NCBI GenBank assembly: GCA_002280515.1
Contig: NCEA01000018.1
Coordinates: forward strand, 43,900-107,899
Reading direction: 5' to 3'
From: Rhodobacterales bacterium 32-67-9
Lineage (GTDB): Bacteria > Pseudomonadota > Alphaproteobacteria > Rhodobacterales > Rhodobacteraceae
Length of the DNA: 64,000 nucleotides
Every line of letters begins with the position of its first letter. Position 1 is the stretch's first letter. Below are positions 9,201 through 16,456 of the stretch, piece after piece. The position numbers were made by a program, and so were the translations under genes. The notes beneath the pieces were generated by a model. The model was not told the DNA's origin. It worked only from the letters and a program-made list of their open reading frames with translations, and made no database searches.

Positions 9201-9419
9201 CGGCCCGACCGGCCGCTGACCGAGGTGCTGATCGAGGCGGGGGCGATCCGCTTCAAGCCGATCCTTCTGACGGCGCTCGCGGCAATGATCGGCGCGGCGG
9301 TGATTCTGACCGACCCGATCTTCCAGGGCCTCGCTATCTCGCTCCTCTTCGGACTCGCCTCGTCGACATTGCTGACGGTGCTGGTGATTCCGGCGGTCTA
9401 CCGGGTGCTGCGGACCTGA
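6219..9419 (+). CDS. RND family efflux permease (AcrB/MexF type)
   Basis: 1066 residues with the two-fold repeat of RND pumps: an N-terminal membrane helix, a large periplasmic loop, then six helices, and the same again from about residue 540. The helix-4 sequence GILVDDAIVVIENIARH carries the adjacent Asp pair used for proton relay. The second half ends in GFIALAGIIVRNSILLVDF. It is closer to the AcrB/CzcA-like 'hydrophobe/unknown' group than to a metal pump; no His-rich metal motif stands out apart from a short HGHADGGHGG loop near residue 525. The start is GTG 6219, inside the stop of the adaptor gene. Controlled by the operator at 5007-5024 if the operon is intact. Confidence 0.9.
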   Translation: MSSEPQKLGIAGGLTRAFIVSPLTPLFLMAAFVFGIVALLSLPREEEPQISVPMVDIHVQANGLRAEDAVKLITEPLETIVKGIDGVEHVYSQTSDDRVMVTARFLVGTPSDAAILRVHDKVRANSDRIPVGIPEPQIVGRGIDDVAILSLTLAPKPEAADRVTAHDLTRIARELRTEIAKIPDVGLTYIVGETSERLRIAPDPERLALYGVTLQQLAGKVTGANTAFPTGQVRDAGEQIMLVAGETLRSPEEIANLLLTTRDGRPVYVRDVADVSFAADGEEHLVATVSKAEDGIRRIPSVTLAVAKRAGSNAVTVAEEILHRAHALEGTLIPEEVGLEVTRDYGESANEKANELLYHLALATVSIILLVWIAIGRREAFVVAIVIPVTILLTLFASNLMGYTLNRVSLFALIFSIGILVDDAIVVIENIARHWGMGDGRDRRTAAIDAVAEVGNPTIVATLTVVAALLPMLFVSGLMGPYMSPIPANASAAMIFSFFVAVMVTPWLMLKVAGKAPAHGHADGGHGGALGRAYSAVARPILASKARSWAFIAAVLVLTLGSLALFYTKHVTVKLLPFDNKSELSVTIDLPEGSSVEATDAVAQAVANVVLDLPEVRSVQTHAGTAAPFNFNGLVRHSYLRASPEMGEVAINLLPKGDRDRTSHEIALEIRERIMALPVPEGTSLKTVEPPPGPPVLATLLAEIYGPDANTRRTVAAKVEEAFRSVPFIVDVDNSYGEPARRLRTTVSTDAAEFFQVQEGDVFDTIAILNGGTTIGYSHRGEGRPPIPIRIERPKGERTLDERFLATPIPANVLPGARGVVELGDVVEVSEERASFPVFRHNGRAAEMVTAELAGDFEAPLYGMLAVQDAIDAQDWTGLPKPTISLHGQPDDETLPTLLWDGEWEVTWVTFRDMGAAFGIALLGIYILVVAQFGSFKVPLVILTPIPLTFIGILGGHWAFGAPFSATSMIGFIALAGIIVRNSILLVDFIRHAKRPDRPLTEVLIEAGAIRFKPILLTALAAMIGAAVILTDPIFQGLAISLLFGLASSTLLTVLVIPAVYRVLRT

Positions 9420-9618
9420 GCGTTGTCGCCCACCGACGCGAATTCGCCGCAATCCACGGGCCGGTTTCCTTGGAGCAGGCCGCAATTGATTGCCGGGACG
9501 GATCAATACCCTGCGCCGATAGGGATTGCGGGCGGCGCGTATTTAAATCGCCGCTTCAACCGCCGCGAGAAATCCCCCGAAAATCCGCGACTGCGCCACG
9601 TTTCGGTCACCGTCCACA

Positions 9619-9630
9619 ATCATTAATGAT
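9619..9630. promoter_or_regulatory. 12-base perfect palindrome ATCATTAATGAT
   Basis: A perfect 12-base palindrome lies 33 bases before the small gene at 9664. The intergenic stretch 9420-9663 otherwise shows no coding signal and no good terminator. AT-rich palindromes this close to a start are often operators, but I cannot assign a regulator. Confidence 0.3.
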
Positions 9631-9663
9631 GTTGAGGGGCGTGAGACAAGACAGGACCGGAAC

Positions 9664-9825
9664 ATGAAAATCGCAGCGGCCATTATCAATCGTTTCTCCC
9701 GCAGCAAGACGGACGAGGTGGATGCGTTCGAGACGCGCCTGATGTCCATGGGCGCCGAGCGCACCCGCCGTAGCCGCGCTGTCCTGCCGACGCTTTTCGT
9801 CCGCGCCGGGCGCAGCATCGCCTGA
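9664..9825 (+). CDS. small hypothetical protein (53 aa)
   Basis: An ATG-started frame of 53 codons preceded by AGGACCGGAAC. The product is basic and Arg-rich (GAERTRRSRAVLPTLFVRAGRS). It has no signal peptide and no recognisable domain. It sits alone between the RND pump and the convergent mipZ gene, ending 6 bases before the mipZ stop. The start codon and base composition support a real gene; the function is unknown. Confidence 0.45.
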   Translation: MKIAAAIINRFSRSKTDEVDAFETRLMSMGAERTRRSRAVLPTLFVRAGRSIA

Positions 9826-9831
9826 GCGGTT

Positions 9832-10641
9832 TCAGATCGCCACGTCAACGCCGGGCAGGCGCAGTTCGCGCATCAGATCGCGCACTTCCTGCCGGGCCGC
9901 CACGTTGGAGATGTTGAGCCGCTCGACCCCGATGTCGCGCAGGTCAAGCAGCGTAAGCCCCCGCGGGAAAAGTTCGCGGAAGATTACCCGCTCGGAAAAC
10001 CCCGGCGCCACTCGGAACCCGATGCGCTTCGACAATTGTTCGAGCGCGCCGCCCACCTTCCGCTTGTTGTGCATCTGCTGCGCGCCAAGACGGTTCCGCA
10101 GAACGATCCAGTCGATCGGCGGAAGCCCGGCCCGCGCACGCAGTTGCCGCGCGTTCCAGACCATCTCGGAATAGATCGACGGGCCGATGACCCGGCTGGT
10201 ATCGGGATCGACCCGGGCGAGCAGGTCGAAATCGATGAAACTGTCGTTCAACGGCGTGATCAGCGTATCGGCCAGCGAATGCGCGACCTGGCTCAGGCGC
10301 GTATGCGAGCCGGGGCAGTCGATGATGATGAACTCGGCGTCCTTCTCGAGCCCGGCGACGGCGGCCGACAGACGCCGGTCATAGACATTCTCGCCGGCGC
10401 CAAGGCTCGCCTGGTCAATCTCGGGCAGGTCGCGGTAATCCGGCATCGGCAGATCGAGGCCTTCCTTGCGCGCGAAGGCCCGGCGGTTCTCGACATAGCG
10501 GCCGAAGCTGCGCTGACGAAGGTCGAGGTCGAGCGCGCCGACCTTGTGGCCCATGCGGACGAGGGCCGTCGCGACATGCATGCAGGTCGTCGATTTCCCG
10601 GACCCGCCCTTTTCGTTGCCGACAACGATGATATGCGCCAC
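9832..10641 (-). CDS. mipZ: MipZ, division-plane positioning ParA-like ATPase
   Basis: 269 residues. The N-terminus IIVVGNEKGGSGKSTTCMH holds the deviant Walker A motif of the ParA/MinD superfamily (Lys residues 11 and 16). DLDLRQRSFGRYVENRRA is the MipZ-specific extension of the Walker A' region, and FIIIDCPGS is Walker B. In Caulobacter MipZ binds the ParB-origin complex, forms a bipolar gradient and blocks FtsZ away from midcell. That role is taken from the family; here it is encoded singly, facing the small gene at 9664. The start has a normal ATG. Confidence 0.9.
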   Translation of the reverse strand: MAHIIVVGNEKGGSGKSTTCMHVATALVRMGHKVGALDLDLRQRSFGRYVENRRAFARKEGLDLPMPDYRDLPEIDQASLGAGENVYDRRLSAAVAGLEKDAEFIIIDCPGSHTRLSQVAHSLADTLITPLNDSFIDFDLLARVDPDTSRVIGPSIYSEMVWNARQLRARAGLPPIDWIVLRNRLGAQQMHNKRKVGGALEQLSKRIGFRVAPGFSERVIFRELFPRGLTLLDLRDIGVERLNISNVAARQEVRDLMRELRLPGVDVAI

Positions 10642-10746
10642 GTCTCTGTCCCCGTCCTAACCGTCTGCCACGGAATCAAAAGGCGCGCCGTTCCCAGCGC
10701 GCCCCTACTATATGTTGTGCGTTCCCGCTTGGGAAGCGCAACGGGC

Positions 10747-10968
10747 TCAGAATCCGAGGCCCGCGTACTTGTTCTTGAACTTCGACACGCGGCCGCCGGT
10801 GTCCATCAGCTTGGCCGAACCGCCGGTCCAGGCCGGGTGCACCGAGGGGTCGATGTCGAGCGACATCTGGTCGCCTTCCTTGCCCCAGGTCGAGCGGACC
10901 TTGAAGGTGGAGCCGTCGGTCATCTTGACCTCGATCATGTGGTAGTCGGGGTGAATGTCTTTTCTCAT
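10747..10968 (-). CDS. rpmE: 50S ribosomal protein L31
   Basis: 73 residues beginning [19 protein letters not shown], the usual L31 start. It lacks the CxxC zinc ligands, so it is a Cys-minus L31. It follows rplS by 11 bases on the same strand and is probably co-transcribed with it. The protein bridges the ribosomal subunits. Confidence 0.93.
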   Translation of the reverse strand: MRKDIHPDYHMIEVKMTDGSTFKVRSTWGKEGDQMSLDIDPSVHPAWTGGSAKLMDTGGRVSKFKNKYAGLGF

Positions 10969-10979
10969 GGTCCCGCTCC

Positions 10980-11357
10980 TCAGGCTTCGGCTTTGGGCTT
11001 GTAGTTGGTGACTTCGGCGATCCGGGCGGATTTGCCGCGACGGTCGCGCAGGTAGTAGAGCTTGGCGCGACGGACACGGCCGCGGCGCACGACCTCGATC
11101 GAATCGATGTTGGTCGAGTAGAGCGGGAAGACGCGCTCGACGCCCTCGCCGAAGGAAATCTTGCGGACGGTGAACGAGGCGGCGATGGTGGCGCCACCCT
11201 TGCGGGCGATGCAGACGCCTTCATACATCTGGACGCGGCTGCGCGTGCCCTCGGTCACCTTGTAGCCGACACGAACCGTGTCGCCCGCCTTGAAGTCCGG
11301 TACGGACTTGCCGAGCGCAGCGATCTGCTCGGCCTCGAGTTCTGCGATCAGGTTCAT
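10980..11357 (-). CDS. rplS: 50S ribosomal protein L19
   Basis: 125 residues. The hallmark [22 protein letters not shown] and the [23 protein letters not shown] end are present. L19 lies at the subunit interface. In most proteobacteria rplS follows trmD directly; here a 100-residue unrelated gene (11606-11908) stands between them, and a strong promoter (11581-11609) restarts transcription ahead of rplS. The leader is about 220 bases and contains no clear gene. Confidence 0.95.
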   Translation of the reverse strand: MNLIAELEAEQIAALGKSVPDFKAGDTVRVGYKVTEGTRSRVQMYEGVCIARKGGATIAASFTVRKISFGEGVERVFPLYSTNIDSIEVVRRGRVRRAKLYYLRDRRGKSARIAEVTNYKPKAEA

Positions 11358-11580
11358 CGCGGGATCCTTTCCTATGCTCGCGGTGGTTCCGCGATGGTGT
11401 TCGCGCCAGAGAGCTCCGCGTCTTCATCGGGTCCGCGCCGCACAGTGTCGGGGCGCCCGCCGGAGATCAGGTCATCGTTCCTTGTTCCTGTCGCAGCGTG
11501 CCGTCCCTGCCGAAGAAGACGAAGGACATGGGCAAACACACAACAGGCCCGGCCGACTCGATAGAGCCCCGGACGGGCGG

Positions 11581-11609
11581 GGTATAGGGGGAGGTCAGGC
11601 GCGCGTCAA
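11581..11609 (-). promoter_or_regulatory. sigma-70-type promoter for rplS-rpmE
   Basis: On the minus strand TTGACG (11604-11609) and TATACC (11581-11586) are separated by exactly 17 bases. The -35 box overlaps the last codons of the upstream hypothetical gene, so rplS-rpmE can be transcribed independently of the rpsP-trmD unit. No transcript data are available here. Confidence 0.6.
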
Positions 11610-11908
11610 CAATCGCTTGTTGTTTTGGCTTCGTTTTGTGTAAGAGCTTCGGCGGACCGGCTCTCCGATCCCGCAGCGTATCGAGGCAAATGCTCTAGTG
11701 CCGCGAGGTAGGCTGCGCGTATTTCCGTTTGGCTGTAGTCACGGTCCCACAACTCCGTCATCAATGAAACCATAACGTGTTGAAGCTCGCGCTCGTGCGG
11801 TACAGGACGGACTGTCCGCAGTTTTGCGCACGCGTCTCCCACACCCCAAGCAATACTATGGCAGCGGACAACCCAGGCTGTGTATGGGTCAAGTTCCTCA
11901 TCACTCAT
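11606..11908 (-). CDS. hypothetical protein inserted between trmD and rplS
   Basis: 100 residues, ATG start with AGGAGG seven bases upstream, so it is very likely translated. The sequence is acidic and helical (for example ELQHVMVSLMTELWDRDYSQ) and matches no family I know. The DNA is clearly AT-richer than the ribosomal genes on either side, with runs such as TTGTTGTTTTGG near its 3' end. This suggests later acquisition. It is in the same orientation as the flanking genes, so it would be read through from trmD. Confidence 0.6.
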   Translation of the reverse strand: MSDEELDPYTAWVVRCHSIAWGVGDACAKLRTVRPVPHERELQHVMVSLMTELWDRDYSQTEIRAAYLAALEHLPRYAAGSESRSAEALTQNEAKTTSDC

Positions 11909-11955
11909 GATTTCTACCTCCTAAGGGAGAGAAGATGACAAGCCGGTCCGTCAGG

Positions 11956-12771
11956 CTAGCGACCGCTATTGTGCTTGGCATACGTATTCCACAGATCCGG
12001 CCGCCTCTCCCGCGTCAGCTTTTCCGCCTCGGCCCGCCGCCACTTCGCGATCTCGCCGTGGTGGCCCGACATCAGGACGGGCGGGATCTCCCGCCCCTCC
12101 CAGACCGCTGGCCTCGTATACTGCGGATGTTCCAGAAGGCCGTGGGAATGGCTCTCCTCTTCCGTGGAGGCGGCATTGCCAAGCACACCGGGCAGGAGCC
12201 GCACTGTGGCGTCGATCATCGCTTGCGCCGCGATCTCTCCGCCGGTCAGGACGAAGTCGCCGAGCGAGACCTCCTCGACAACGTAGTGGTCAAGAACGCG
12301 CTGGTCGACGCCCTCGAACCGGCCGCAGAGCAGGGTGATGCCGTCAGCCGCGGAGAGCCGTCGAGCGGTGGCCTGATCGAAGGGTTTCCCGCGCGGCGAA
12401 AGGTAGATCACCGGCCAGCGCGCACGGTCCTTCGGCGTACCAATGGCGGCCTCGTCGAGCGCCGCGGCGACCACATCGGCGCGGAGCACCATGCCCGCGC
12501 CACCACCGGCCGGGTTGTCGTCGACATTCCGGTGCTTGCCGATCCCGAAGGGGCGGAAGTCGATGGTCTCCAGCGCCCAGAGCCCTTCCTGCAGGGCCTT
12601 TCCGGTCAGCGAGAGCCCGAGCGTTCCCGGAAACGCATCGGGGAAGAGCGTCACGATCTTCGCGCACCACGCCCCCTTGATGCGCGGCGTCGCGGTCATC
12701 AGTTCGCGTGGCTTGATCGACGCGGAAATCGCCAGCCGCCCGTGCGACCTCGGTTTGTCCGGGTCGCTCAT
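11956..12771 (-). CDS. trmD: tRNA (guanine37-N1)-methyltransferase
   Basis: 271 residues. SPOUT methyltransferase with the knot region [31 protein letters not shown] and the C-terminal helix bundle. It methylates G37 next to the anticodon using SAM and acts as a dimer. The start at 12771 gives an ATGA overlap with the rimM stop. The N-terminal 25 residues are an extension; a second Met at the [11 protein letters not shown] position is an alternative start. It belongs to the rpsP-rimM-trmD operon. Confidence 0.93.
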   Translation of the reverse strand: MSDPDKPRSHGRLAISASIKPRELMTATPRIKGAWCAKIVTLFPDAFPGTLGLSLTGKALQEGLWALETIDFRPFGIGKHRNVDDNPAGGGAGMVLRADVVAAALDEAAIGTPKDRARWPVIYLSPRGKPFDQATARRLSAADGITLLCGRFEGVDQRVLDHYVVEEVSLGDFVLTGGEIAAQAMIDATVRLLPGVLGNAASTEEESHSHGLLEHPQYTRPAVWEGREIPPVLMSGHHGEIAKWRRAEAEKLTRERRPDLWNTYAKHNSGR

Positions 12772-13277
12772 GCCTCGGTCTCCTCCGGCGGATCGACAAT
12801 GATCCGTCCGGCGGTGAGATCGACGGTCGGCACGATGGCCCGGGTGAACGGCAGGAGCAGCGTCGTCTTCCGCCCCGGTGCGAAGACCTCGAGAATGTCG
12901 CCCGCGCCGTGGTTGAAGACGGCACGCACCGTTCCGATCTTCGCACCGCCGGTGTCGAGCACGTCGAGCCCGATCAGGTCGGCATGGTAGAATTCGTCGT
13001 CCGGCAGGTTCGGCAGTTTCGATCTGTCGGCGAAAAGCGAGGTGCCGCGCAAGGCATCCGCCGCTTCCTTGGTCGCGACACCGGAAAGCCGCGCGGCAAG
13101 CCCGCCGGGAATTGAGCGGGTGATCTTCAGGGTGAAACTGCGGCTGCCGTCTTCGCTCCACAAGGGCGCGTAGTCGGCAATCGCGTCCGGTTCTGCGCAG
13201 AAGCTTTTCAGCCGCACCTCGCCCTTGATGCCGAACGCGCCCGAAATGGCGCCGACGCAGATCCGGTCAGTTGCCAT
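12768..13277 (-). CDS. rimM: 16S rRNA processing protein RimM
   Basis: 169 residues with the RimM N-terminal barrel ([19 protein letters not shown]) and PRC-barrel end ([14 protein letters not shown]... [14 protein letters not shown]). It assists assembly of the 30S head by binding S19. It overlaps trmD by four bases and the small membrane gene upstream by 11 bases, so the whole set is tightly coupled. Confidence 0.92.
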   Translation of the reverse strand: MATDRICVGAISGAFGIKGEVRLKSFCAEPDAIADYAPLWSEDGSRSFTLKITRSIPGGLAARLSGVATKEAADALRGTSLFADRSKLPNLPDDEFYHADLIGLDVLDTGGAKIGTVRAVFNHGAGDILEVFAPGRKTTLLLPFTRAIVPTVDLTAGRIIVDPPEETEA

Positions 13278-13419
13278 CGGTCGCCTCCGGGCAGTCGGCC
13301 GCCACTGTCGCGGCGGCCGGTCTTGCGGTGAAAAGCCGGTCGGTCTTCATCCCGAGCCAGAACGACCCCGCGCAGAGCGTGAGGGTGACGATCCGACGAA
13401 TGAAGAAGCCGATCAGCAT
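13267..13419 (-). CDS. small single-span membrane protein between rpsP and rimM
   Basis: 50 residues from ATG 13419: [20 protein letters not shown] gives one hydrophobic segment (residues 2-24), followed by a polar tail ending [10 protein letters not shown]. The reading frame overlaps the start of rimM by 11 bases. The tight packing inside the S16 operon and the clean membrane segment argue for a real gene. I know no function. Confidence 0.5.
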   Translation of the reverse strand: MLIGFFIRRIVTLTLCAGSFWLGMKTDRLFTARPAAATVAADCPEATDGN

Positions 13420-13433
13420 GACGGGTCAGCGCC

Positions 13434-13844
13434 TTACTCGGTCGCCGCTTCTTCGGTCGCGGCCACTTCGGGTGCAGCCTCTGCGGCCGGGGCTTCCTCG
13501 GCCGGTTTGGCGGCCTTCGCGGCCTTTTCCTCGGCGCGCTTCTTGGCCTTGTCGCCCGGCTCGGCCTTCTTCATGTTGGCGCGGGTGGCCTTTTCCTTCA
13601 CGCCGGCGGCTTCGAGCATGCGCGCGATGCGGTCGGTCGGCTGCGCGCCCTGGGCGATCCAGTGCTGCACACGCTCCACGTTCATCTTGACGCGGTCCTC
13701 GCTGTCCTTCGGCAGGAGCGGGTTGTAGGTGCCAAGCTTCTCGATGAAGCGGCCGTCGCGCGGCATGCGGCTGTCGGCGGCAACGATCGAATAGAACGGC
13801 CGCTTCTTGGAGCCCCCACGGGCGAGGCGGATCTTCATAGCCAT
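13434..13844 (-). CDS. rpsP: 30S ribosomal protein S16
   Basis: 136 residues. The first 80 are standard S16 ([33 protein letters not shown]). The last 45 are an Ala/Glu/Lys-rich tail typical of alphaproteobacterial S16. First gene of the rpsP-rimM-trmD operon. Start at MAMKI; the second Met two codons later is also possible. Confidence 0.95.
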   Translation of the reverse strand: MAMKIRLARGGSKKRPFYSIVAADSRMPRDGRFIEKLGTYNPLLPKDSEDRVKMNVERVQHWIAQGAQPTDRIARMLEAAGVKEKATRANMKKAEPGDKAKKRAEEKAAKAAKPAEEAPAAEAAPEVAATEEAATE

Positions 13845-13897
13845 GTCAGTATCTCCTATCTTGGCTTTGCAACAGGCATGCGCCTGTTATTCCTTGG

Positions 13898-14194
13898 TTA
13901 TTTTTGCAGTTTCTCATGGTGCCTGATGACTTCGCTGATCACGAAGTTCAGGAATTTCTTAGCGAAGACCGGGTCGAGATCGGCCTCGTCGGCGAGGGTT
14001 TCGAGCCGCGCGATCTGTGTCGCCTCGCGCGCCGGATCGGAGGGCGGCAGATCGTGTTCGGCCTTGAGCCGGCCCACCGCCTGGGTGTGCTTGAAGCGCT
14101 CGGCCAGCGTGAAGACGAGGATCGCGTCAAGGCGGTCGATCGACTCGCGGTGGCCCTTCAGCAGGGCGGCGGCGAGGCTCGTGGGATCACTCAT
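13898..14194 (-). CDS. chorismate mutase, AroQ type
   Basis: 98 residues, all helical. The pattern ESIDRLDAILVFTLAERFKHTQAVGRLKAEHDLPPSDPARE fits AroQ mutases: Arg/Lys in helix 1, R-x-K-x-L in helix 2 and a C-terminal FLNFVISEVIRHHEKLQ helix. It converts chorismate to prephenate for Phe/Tyr synthesis. It lies upstream of rpsP, with 53 bases between, on the same strand. Confidence 0.85.
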   Translation of the reverse strand: MSDPTSLAAALLKGHRESIDRLDAILVFTLAERFKHTQAVGRLKAEHDLPPSDPAREATQIARLETLADEADLDPVFAKKFLNFVISEVIRHHEKLQK

Positions 14195-14266
14195 TCGGAC
14201 CTCCGGGAATGCGGGTGGCAGGCAGGGGAGTGCGCCGGCTCCACGCGGCGCGCGCCGGCGTCGAGG

Positions 14267-14311
14267 CCGGGGCGCTGCCCCGGACCCCGGGATATTTGGT
14301 CCAAGTGGAAA
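14267..14311 (+). repeat. GC hairpin plus 'GATATTTGGxCCAAGTGGAA' tail, copy 1
   Basis: A CCGGGGC-GCT-GCCCCGG hairpin is followed by GGATATTTGGTCCAAGTGGAA. The same architecture recurs inverted near 54193-54240, and a related form occurs at 23163-23224, always in gaps at gene ends. This is a family of extragenic repeats common in Rhodobacteraceae; the hairpin may also help end transcription. Confidence 0.55.
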
Positions 14312-14317
14312 CCATGG

Positions 14318-14896
14318 TCATTTGCGGTTCTCCGCTTCCATATGGCGGTAGACAAGAAGGGTGTTGCCGAGCGCGCGTTCGGCCGCGTGATCACGCCGGG
14401 CGCCAAGCCGTTCGGCCAGCCGGGCCGAGCGCAGGTTGTCCGGGCCGACATAGCTGACGAACCCGCCCGCCCCGTAAAGGGCCGTGGCATGGGGCAGGAC
14501 GGCCGACGCGGCTTCATGGGCATAGCCCTGACCTTCCGCCGGTGCGCAGAGAACCCAGCCGAGTTCCGGTTCGGGATCGTTGAATTCCTGCCAGAGCGAG
14601 AGCCAGCCGAGGGGCGCGTCCTCTCCGTGACGGCAGATCGTCCACATCCCCGCGCCGCGCAGGAGCCATCCGGCGACCCCCTGACAGAAGTCGGCGAAGG
14701 CCGCCGCCGCGTCGAACGGGCCGCCCATGTGACGGGCGCGGTCAGAGCGGAAGACCGTCTCGTAGGCCGGGTAGTCGTCCAGCCGCGGCGCCCGCAGCAC
14801 CAGCCTTTCGGTTCGGAATTCCGGCACCACCGCCGCGAAGGTCCGGGCCATGTGGGCTGCGTCGCCGCGGGGCGGATGAAGCGAGGCGCAGGTCAT
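14318..14896 (-). CDS. GNAT family N-acetyltransferase (RimJ/RimL type), copy 1
   Basis: 192 residues. It opens with FRTERLVLRAPRLDDYPAY and carries the acetyl-CoA site in ELGWVLCAPAEGQGYAHEAA, closing with YVGPDNLRSARLAERLGARRD. These are the motifs of the Acetyltransf_3 (RimJ/RimL) group. It is the last of four tandem paralogues, joined to the next by an ATGA overlap. The target is unknown; members acetylate N-termini of ribosomal proteins or small molecules. Confidence 0.85.
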   Translation of the reverse strand: MTCASLHPPRGDAAHMARTFAAVVPEFRTERLVLRAPRLDDYPAYETVFRSDRARHMGGPFDAAAAFADFCQGVAGWLLRGAGMWTICRHGEDAPLGWLSLWQEFNDPEPELGWVLCAPAEGQGYAHEAASAVLPHATALYGAGGFVSYVGPDNLRSARLAERLGARRDHAAERALGNTLLVYRHMEAENRK

Positions 14897-15429
14897 GGAC
14901 GTGCCTCCGGCTTCGTGTGGCGGTAGACCAGGCAGGGATCGTGGTCGGGGCGCGGTGCCGCGTCGTCGCGCGTCGCGCCGAGCCGTTCCGCCAGCGCGAT
15001 GGAGCGGGCATTTTCCGGGTCGATGTAACTGACGGCGGTGTCCCAGCCGAGGTCGCGGAACGCGTGGTCGCGAGCGGCCGAGGCGGCCTCAAACGCGTAG
15101 CCCCTGCCTTCGCCGGCGTCGCTCCAGACGCTCCAGCCGATCTCGCGCTCGGGCCAGCCGGCGGGGAACCAGGGGCCGGTCATGCCAAGCGCGGTGTGGT
15201 CGCCGGTGCGGGTGAAGACGAAATTGCCGAAGCCGCGCAACACCCAGTGGCCGATCACATGGCCGAAGGCGCGCCAGATCCGGCCTTCGTCGATCTCTCC
15301 GGGGCGGACGAACGCGGAGCGGGGAGTGGTCATGAAGGCAGAGAAGGCCGGCCAATCCTGCGGATCCGGGGCGCGCAGCGTCAGCCGTTCGGTCACGAGG
15401 ACCGGGGTGTGAGCGAGGGCGGGGGTCAT
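14893..15429 (-). CDS. GNAT family N-acetyltransferase, copy 2
   Basis: 178 residues, a paralogue of its neighbours: VTERLTLRAPDPQDWPAF at the start, EIGWSVWSDAGEGRGYAFEAASAARDHA as the CoA loop, and SYIDPENARSIALAERLGATRD. Overlaps both flanking acetyltransferase genes by four bases, so the set is translated as one unit. Substrate not known. Confidence 0.86.
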   Translation of the reverse strand: MTPALAHTPVLVTERLTLRAPDPQDWPAFSAFMTTPRSAFVRPGEIDEGRIWRAFGHVIGHWVLRGFGNFVFTRTGDHTALGMTGPWFPAGWPEREIGWSVWSDAGEGRGYAFEAASAARDHAFRDLGWDTAVSYIDPENARSIALAERLGATRDDAAPRPDHDPCLVYRHTKPEARP

Positions 15430-15935
15430 TGGAGGCCCCCGAGATCGTGCCGGATCACCACGTCGCCCGGGTCGACACCCGGCAGGTCAGGGTCGATCAC
15501 GCCGCCGAGCCGGAGGCCGAGCGCGATGGAGCGGACGTTCGCCGGGTCGACGATATTGGTCAGATGCGTCCAGCCGAAGCTCTGCCGGGCCCAGAGCATG
15601 ACGGCGCGGGCGGCCTCGGCCGCGAAGCCCTTGCCTTCGGCCTCGGGCACCACGAACCAGCCCAGTTCGGGGCCGGGGTAGCCTTCGGGCTGATAGATGC
15701 CGACCTCGCCGACATAGGCGCCGGTGGCGCGGTCATCGAGGCCGAAGGGGCCGTAGCCCCTGAGCGTCCAGAGCGCCACATCGGCGGCCCAGGTGCGGTA
15801 GGCCTCGGCGCGCTCCATCATGCCGCGCTCATGCACCGAGCGCGACGAGGCGAAGAACGCCGCCCAGTGCTCGAAGTCCGAAAGCCTCGGCATGCGGAGA
15901 GTCAGGCGCCCGGTTTGGAGGGTCGGTGCAATCAT
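15426..15935 (-). CDS. GNAT family N-acetyltransferase, copy 3
   Basis: 169 residues from ATG 15935, chosen because it forms an ATGA overlap with the stop of copy 4; an upstream Met at 15965 would add ten unrelated residues. LQTGRLTLRMPRLSDFEHW and ELGWFVVPEAEGKGFAAEAARAVMLWA define the fold. The region around residue 135, NIVDPANVRSIALGLRLGG, matches the other copies. Confidence 0.85.
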   Translation of the reverse strand: MIAPTLQTGRLTLRMPRLSDFEHWAAFFASSRSVHERGMMERAEAYRTWAADVALWTLRGYGPFGLDDRATGAYVGEVGIYQPEGYPGPELGWFVVPEAEGKGFAAEAARAVMLWARQSFGWTHLTNIVDPANVRSIALGLRLGGVIDPDLPGVDPGDVVIRHDLGGLQ

Positions 15936-16456
15936 GCGCGCCCCTTCGGACCGGGGTGGCGCCACCGCAGGATATCCTTGCCACCGTTCGGTTCGTGCCT
16001 GGCCTCGATTGTGGCGTCGAGTTTTTCGGCGACGCGTGCAGAGGCCGTGTTGGCTGTGTCGATGAGGCTCATCAGGGGGGCGAGGCCCAATGTCGCATAG
16101 GCCCAGTCGCGCGCGTGTCGCGCCGCCTCGGTGGCGTAGCCCTTGCCCTCATGGGCCGGATAAATGACCCAGCTCAGCTCGGCTTCCGCCCGCCGGTCGG
16201 GATGGAAAATGCCGACCCGACCCACCGGCGCGTTGGTGGCAGTCTCGCTTACCCAGAACGTGCCATAGCCCCGGAGCAGCCACTGCCCCGCGTGGGCGCA
16301 GACGCTGTCCCAGCCGTCGTCTCGGCTGGCGGGCCCGCCGATGAACCGCGCCGCATCGGTCGTGACAAACGCCATGAAGGCCTTGGCATGAGCCAAGGTC
16401 GCAGGGCCAAGCGTCAGGCGCGCCGAAACGAGCGTGGGGGCGGCGGTCAGCGTCAT
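15932..16456 (-). CDS. GNAT family N-acetyltransferase, copy 4
   Basis: 174 residues. LVSARLTLGPATLAHAKAFMAF opens the domain, ELSWVIYPAHEGKGYATEAARHARDWA is the CoA loop, and SLIDTANTASARVAEKLDAT closes it. It directly follows ffh with a four-base overlap, so all four acetyltransferases are probably transcribed from the ffh promoter. It is somewhat more divergent than copies 1-3. Confidence 0.85.
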   Translation of the reverse strand: MTLTAAPTLVSARLTLGPATLAHAKAFMAFVTTDAARFIGGPASRDDGWDSVCAHAGQWLLRGYGTFWVSETATNAPVGRVGIFHPDRRAEAELSWVIYPAHEGKGYATEAARHARDWAYATLGLAPLMSLIDTANTASARVAEKLDATIEARHEPNGGKDILRWRHPGPKGRA

